In this document: piece by piece, positions 32,721 to 35,915 of the stretch
How the letters are laid out: each line of letters starts with the position of its first letter
How positions within the stretch are numbered: position 1 is the stretch's first letter
Source of the DNA: an uncultured Clostridiaceae bacterium
GTDB lineage: Bacteria; Bacillota; Clostridia; Lachnospirales; Lachnospiraceae
Assembly (NCBI GenBank): GCA_946185495.1
Contig: CAMHJT010000008.1
Coordinates: forward strand, 1 to 35,915
Length of the DNA: 35,915 bases
Reading direction: 5' to 3'
Notes under the pieces: generated by a model
Told to the model about the DNA's origin: nothing
Seen by the model: the letters and a program-made list of their open reading frames with translations, nothing else
The model's database searches: none
Position numbers and translations under genes: made by a program

Positions 32721-34102
32721 CCATCAAAAATATCGCAATCCCTGTTTTCCTTCGTCTTTTTACAGGCTGCATGCTGCAGTTCCTCCCCTATTCCGTCCTG
32801 TGCATGCTGCCCTTCCGCGGTTCTTTCCGCCATTCTGACAAAAAAACCGGAATCCTCACCGTCCTGCTGACAGGCACAGTGTGCTGCTGTTTCGGGATCA
32901 TCGGCAGCCTGATCGCCTCCTGCATACCTGACAGCCAGGCGCTTTACCAGCTCGTCAATATCGCTTTTATGGCCGGCGTCATCCCCTGTCTGGCCTGGTA
33001 TATCTACGAAGTGCGCGCCGCGTGGCAGAAGAAGCTCTTTCTCTTTTCCTTCTCCCTCACCAGCGCCCTGTTGATCACCTCCGTCTCCAACAGCGTCGTT
33101 ACCTGGTACTACGCCGGAAAGCCCTACGAGTACCTTCCCTACTACGGCATTTACAACCTGTTAAACCTCACCGTAACCGCCGTCTTCCTTCCCATGCTCT
33201 GGCTGATTCTTAAGAAATGGTTTTTGCCCGTCAGCGAAGGGCTGAGCAACCGGGAGACAGGATACCTTTCCGTCCTGTCCCTTCTGCTGTTCCTGCTCCT
33301 GTCCAGCGGGCTCGCGTTTATCGACTACAGCTATCTGTTGAAAAATCCGATGGCTCTCTTTTTATACGGCGCCGTCATCCTCCTCGTTTTTCTGGTTTAC
33401 GCGATCGCGTTCTACCTGTACCGCCTCGCGCACGAGCGCAACCAGTTCCAGCTTAAGAACCTCCGCATGGAGCAGCAGCTTGTCCTGCGCGACGAACAGT
33501 ACCGGCGCATCCATGACAGCATTGAGATCAACCGCCAGCTCAGGCACGACTTAAGGCACCACATGCTCACCCTGCGCGGATATCTGCAGTCCGGGGAGAC
33601 AGGACAGGCGGAGGAATACTTAAGCGCGTATCTGGAAAAAGCAGACCGGTATGAGATCCGGAAGCTATGCCATGATCCCGTTGTCAACATGGTAGTCAGC
33701 CACTATCTCGACATTGCCGCGCAGCAGGACATCCGGTTCACCACCCGCATCGACCTGCCGGACGAGCTTCCCGTGGCCGCGCCGGACCTTTCCGTCCTGC
33801 TCGGCAATATGCTGGAAAATGCCATCACCGCAGCAGCCCGGGCGCAGGGCAGCAACCGCTTCATCCGCTTCCATATGCTCTGCTCCGGCAAGATGCTGGC
33901 GCTGACCTGCGACAACGGATTTGACGGGGCTATCCGCATGAAAGGGGATCAATACCTCTCCACGCGGGAGGGGCATACGGGACTGGGACTCAAAAGCCTT
34001 CACTTCATCGCCGAAAAATATGACGGAGGCGTGGAATTTACCCATGAGGGCAATGTCTTCCATACCTCCGTCATGCTGCTGACACCTGAGAACGTCCGGT
34101 AA
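32717..34102 (+). CDS. GHKL-family sensor histidine kinase (AgrC/VirS-like)
   Basis: A 461-residue membrane kinase. About six hydrophobic helices fill residues 1-225, with short loops and no large extracellular domain, as in peptide-sensing AgrC-type receptors. A short coiled coil precedes the H-box (LRHDLRHHM, His277 the likely phospho-acceptor). The ATP-binding domain has the N-box LLGNMLENAITAA and the G-box GHTGLGLKSLHFIAEKYDGG. The HD-HH arrangement and the missing second G-box are typical of the HPK10/GHKL_5 group. It is coupled to the LytTR regulator by an ATGA overlap. No agrD/agrB-like genes are near, so the signal is unknown; the double-glycine peptide is one possible ligand. Confidence 0.92.
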   Translation: MTIKNIAIPVFLRLFTGCMLQFLPYSVLCMLPFRGSFRHSDKKTGILTVLLTGTVCCCFGIIGSLIASCIPDSQALYQLVNIAFMAGVIPCLAWYIYEVRAAWQKKLFLFSFSLTSALLITSVSNSVVTWYYAGKPYEYLPYYGIYNLLNLTVTAVFLPMLWLILKKWFLPVSEGLSNRETGYLSVLSLLLFLLLSSGLAFIDYSYLLKNPMALFLYGAVILLVFLVYAIAFYLYRLAHERNQFQLKNLRMEQQLVLRDEQYRRIHDSIEINRQLRHDLRHHMLTLRGYLQSGETGQAEEYLSAYLEKADRYEIRKLCHDPVVNMVVSHYLDIAAQQDIRFTTRIDLPDELPVAAPDLSVLLGNMLENAITAAARAQGSNRFIRFHMLCSGKMLALTCDNGFDGAIRMKGDQYLSTREGHTGLGLKSLHFIAEKYDGGVEFTHEGNVFHTSVMLLTPENVR

Positions 34103-34103
34103 C

Positions 34104-34125
34104 AGGCTGCCGCCTTCTTTTTGTT
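34104..34125 (+). terminator. Weak intrinsic terminator after the sensor kinase gene
   Basis: AGGC-TGCC-GCCT followed by TCTTTTTGTT, directly after the kinase stop codon. The stem is only 4 bp, but position and T-run are right. It faces the convergent NusG-II gene. Confidence 0.35.
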
Positions 34126-34158
34126 CCTGATTTTTGGGGGTAACCGCTGTGAAGCGGG

Positions 34159-34530
34159 TCATCTCGCGACCGCGTCCGGCACGTCTTTCCTGGCGCTGTT
34201 CCCCTCCACCTCCACCACCAGGCGGTGCGGAAGGCAGATCAGGCTCTCGCCCTGACGGGAAATGCTCCCCTGCCTGACACAGTACCGGTCCGGACAATCC
34301 GCCTCCCTGATGCAGGCCTGTCCCCCTTCGATCACCAGGACATTGGTTCCCCGCGCTGTCCTGATCTCTATCTCCTGATCTCTTGTCAGATCATATCTTC
34401 CATACTCCTCCTGATCCACCGTCACCACGACGCTGCCCCCCGCAGGATTCTCCCTGCCCCGTAAAAGCAGGGCAAGCAGGCCTGCAAGGAGCAGCAGGGC
34501 AAGGATCAGGATGCTATCCGTTTTTTTCAT
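34159..34530 (-). CDS. NusG domain II-containing small exported protein
   Basis: A 123-residue protein. An N-terminal signal anchor (ILILALLLLAGLLALLL) is followed by a NusG_II-like beta domain (VVVTVDQEEYGRYDLTRDQEIEI, NVLVIEGGQACIREADCPDRYCVRQG, LICLPHRLVVEV). The C-x6-C-x4-C spacing and the CLPHRLVV ending are hallmarks of this free-standing extracytoplasmic family, which is often near thiamine/FMN-type or RnfG-like genes. Here it follows a ribbon-helix-helix gene by 31 bp on the same strand. The ribosome binding site is GAGAGGTG. Function is unknown; it is not the transcription factor NusG. Confidence 0.85.
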   Translation of the reverse strand: MKKTDSILILALLLLAGLLALLLRGRENPAGGSVVVTVDQEEYGRYDLTRDQEIEIRTARGTNVLVIEGGQACIREADCPDRYCVRQGSISRQGESLICLPHRLVVEVEGNSARKDVPDAVAR

Positions 34531-34561
34531 TCAACAACACCTCTCATTTCGCCGCCTGTCC

Positions 34562-34759
34562 TTAATGAATATCCAGCTCCGGCGGCTCGTCCAGGTGCTC
34601 TGACACATATTTCCCGTTCTTCTTCCTCTGCCGGACGCACTCCGTCAGCAGATACTCGATCTGTCCGTTGACAGACCGGAAATCATCCTCCGCCCATGCA
34701 GCAATGGCGTCGTAGAGCTTCGCGTTGAGACGGAGCGGAACCTGCTTCTTCTCAGCCAT
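34562..34759 (-). CDS. Ribbon-helix-helix (Arc/CopG-like) protein
   Basis: A 65-residue protein. KKQVPLRLNAKLYDAIAAWA gives the strand and first helix, and FRSVNGQIEYLLTECVRQRKK the second helix with the SVNGQIEYLL pattern common to Arc-family proteins. The C-terminal tail (EHLDEPPELDIH) is acidic. Its ATG directly abuts the TAA of the SPFH gene (no intervening base), so translation is probably coupled. No toxin gene is adjacent. Similar SPFH plus Arc-like pairs occur in Lachnospiraceae, from memory, so an accessory or autoregulatory role with the SPFH protein is more likely than a toxin-antitoxin function. Confidence 0.8.
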   Translation of the reverse strand: MAEKKQVPLRLNAKLYDAIAAWAEDDFRSVNGQIEYLLTECVRQRKKNGKYVSEHLDEPPELDIH

Positions 34760-35851
34760 TTAATACAGGCTCCCTGAATTGACCACGGGCTGCGCATCAT
34801 GGTTACCACAGAGCACCACCAGAAGATTGGATACCATTGCCGCCTTGCGCTCCTCATCCAACTCCACGGTATTACCCTCCTTCAAGCGTTCAAGCGCCAT
34901 CTCGACCATGCCGACCGCGCCGTCCACGATCATCTTCCGCGCGTCGATCACCGCTGCCGCCTGCTGCCTCTGCAGCATGACAGCCGCAATCTCCGTCGCG
35001 TAAGCCAAATAGGTGATCCGCGCGTCCACGATCTCCAGGCCCGCGTCCTTCACCTTCTCCTGAATCTCCGCCCGGATCTGGCTGGCTACCAGCTCAGTGG
35101 AACCCCGCAGACTGCCGTCATCCGCCTGTCCGTCGCCGGTCGTGTCCACATTATCCGTCACGTCATAGGGATAAATCTTCACCACATTCCGAACCGCGGC
35201 GTCGCACTGCAGGGACAGGTACTCCTTGAAATTGTCAACAGCGAATACAGCCTTCGCCGTATCCTGTACCCTCCACATCACCGCAACGGCAATCTCCACC
35301 GGATTGCCCAGCACGTCATTTACCTTCTGGCGGCTGTTGGACAGCGTCATCACCTTCATGGAGATTTTTTTGGAGACAACCTGCGTCCCATCCTGCCTGG
35401 CCTGCGTGGCCAATACCTGCGCGCCCGCAATATCACCGCTCTGTCCAAGCCTTGTATTCGCCGCCGGATTAAACGCGGTTGCGAACGGGTTGACATAAAA
35501 GAATCCGTCGCCCTTGAGCGTTCCCACATACCTGCCAAACAGGGTGAGCACCAGCGCCTCATTGGGCTTTAACACTTTCAATCCCAGAAACAGGATCCAG
35601 CCAAAGCAGATATAGATCAGGCTGACCGCCATGACCAGGCCTGCCGTACCCGAAGAGGAATCCTCAGCCGGAAAATGGAGCTCCTCGTCCATGTCCACCA
35701 CAATCTCCGTCTCCCCGCCATCAAGCCTCGGAGCCGCGTAAATGCACCCAAAAACCGCGAGTACATACAGCCCAAGGATCACCACCAGCATCAATCCGCC
35801 GATTTTCCTTCCCTGCAATACCTTCTCCTGAATGTTCTGTTTCTCGCTCAT
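34760..35851 (-). CDS. SPFH/Band 7 (prohibitin/stomatin-like) membrane protein
   Basis: A 363-residue protein. Two N-terminal hydrophobic segments (about 14-36 and 69-88) flank a short acidic extracytoplasmic loop. The SPFH domain follows: [108 protein letters not shown] helical end contains [31 protein letters not shown] proteins organise membrane microdomains and scaffold proteases and other complexes. The ATG follows AGGAGGAG and a good promoter lies at 35877-35905. It is followed without a gap by the ribbon-helix-helix gene. Confidence 0.92.
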   Translation of the reverse strand: MSEKQNIQEKVLQGRKIGGLMLVVILGLYVLAVFGCIYAAPRLDGGETEIVVDMDEELHFPAEDSSSGTAGLVMAVSLIYICFGWILFLGLKVLKPNEALVLTLFGRYVGTLKGDGFFYVNPFATAFNPAANTRLGQSGDIAGAQVLATQARQDGTQVVSKKISMKVMTLSNSRQKVNDVLGNPVEIAVAVMWRVQDTAKAVFAVDNFKEYLSLQCDAAVRNVVKIYPYDVTDNVDTTGDGQADDGSLRGSTELVASQIRAEIQEKVKDAGLEIVDARITYLAYATEIAAVMLQRQQAAAVIDARKMIVDGAVGMVEMALERLKEGNTVELDEERKAAMVSNLLVVLCGNHDAQPVVNSGSLY

Positions 35852-35876
35852 AACTACTCCTCCTTTTGAAATACTT

Positions 35877-35905
35877 ATTGAATGCTAAATAATATACTTT
35901 GTCAA
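35877..35905 (-). promoter_or_regulatory. Promoter of the SPFH-RHH-NusG_II operon
   Basis: On the minus strand a consensus TTGACA (35900-35905), a 17-bp spacer and TTCAAT (35877-35882, four of six to consensus), about 25 nt upstream of the SPFH ATG. Confidence 0.55.
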
Positions 35906-35915
35906 CCGGCTCCCG

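Noticed and set aside
31992-34102. agr-type quorum system (agrB/agrD) with the kinase
   Set aside because: No AgrB-like protease or cyclic-peptide precursor is found in the window; only the kinase/regulator half is present.
33665-34297. 210-residue minus-strand frame and other frames opposite the kinase
   Set aside because: They are shadows of the GHKL kinase gene and run across its stop into the NusG-II gene without domain support.
34562-34759. Antitoxin of a toxin-antitoxin pair
   Set aside because: No toxin-like gene is adjacent; the neighbours are an SPFH protein and a NusG-II protein.

Overview
The window looks like a chromosomal segment of a moderately GC-rich Gram-positive gut anaerobe of the Clostridia, most likely Lachnospiraceae. 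This is inferred from gene content only: LytTR/GHKL two-component genes, an NHLP-type peptide exporter, a BspA-like LRR_5 surface protein, clostripain, AGGAGG ribosome binding sites and no outer-membrane genes. No rRNA, tRNA, transposase, integrase or CRISPR array was seen.

Layout, left to right. (1) 131-14202, all minus strand and read leftwards from a promoter near 14280: a secreted S8 (subtilisin-like) protease, a membrane-anchored periplasmic-binding-type protein, an NHLP-type type I secretion apparatus (HlyD-like adaptor, C39-peptidase ABC exporter, second ABC exporter), a 974-residue beta-propeller/sensor/MFS fusion, a DUF2156 protein, a YbaK/EbsC deacylase and a SAM methyltransferase. 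Several junctions are ATGA overlaps. (2) 14524-15711: a nucleoside/guanine deaminase and a zinc-ribbon membrane protein with a structured leader. (3) 16224-22968: an apparent three-gene operon of a clostripain-like protease, an EntF-like C-A-T-TE NRPS with a serine-type specificity code and a cysteine in place of the thioesterase serine, and a divergent Lgt-family protein. It is bracketed by a promoter at 23021-23049 and a terminator at 16052-16092. (4) 23185-31594: a 2691-residue secreted surface protein, followed downstream by a 47-residue peptide with a double-glycine leader and a strong terminator. (5) 31992-34102, plus strand and divergent from the giant gene: a LytTR response regulator and a GHKL (AgrC/VirS-like) sensor kinase. 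(6) 34159-35851, minus strand: an SPFH/Band-7 membrane protein, a ribbon-helix-helix protein and a NusG domain II protein.

The main result is regulatory. The giant surface-protein gene and the S8-protease/NHLP-exporter operon, about 17 kb apart, start from promoters of the same construction. A nearly identical 31-bp element (28 of 31 positions) sits exactly 24 bp upstream of an identical TATAAT box, and neither promoter has a recognisable -35 box. The divergent LytTR/GHKL pair next to the giant gene is the obvious candidate regulator. This suggests one regulon that makes a giant surface protein, a double-glycine peptide, a C39 exporter able to cleave and export that peptide, a surface protease and a ligand-binding protein. 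No RiPP modification enzyme is present, so the peptide may be exported unmodified, as a signal or bacteriocin. The NRPS operon between the two parts has its own ordinary promoter and may be an independent specialised-metabolite locus.
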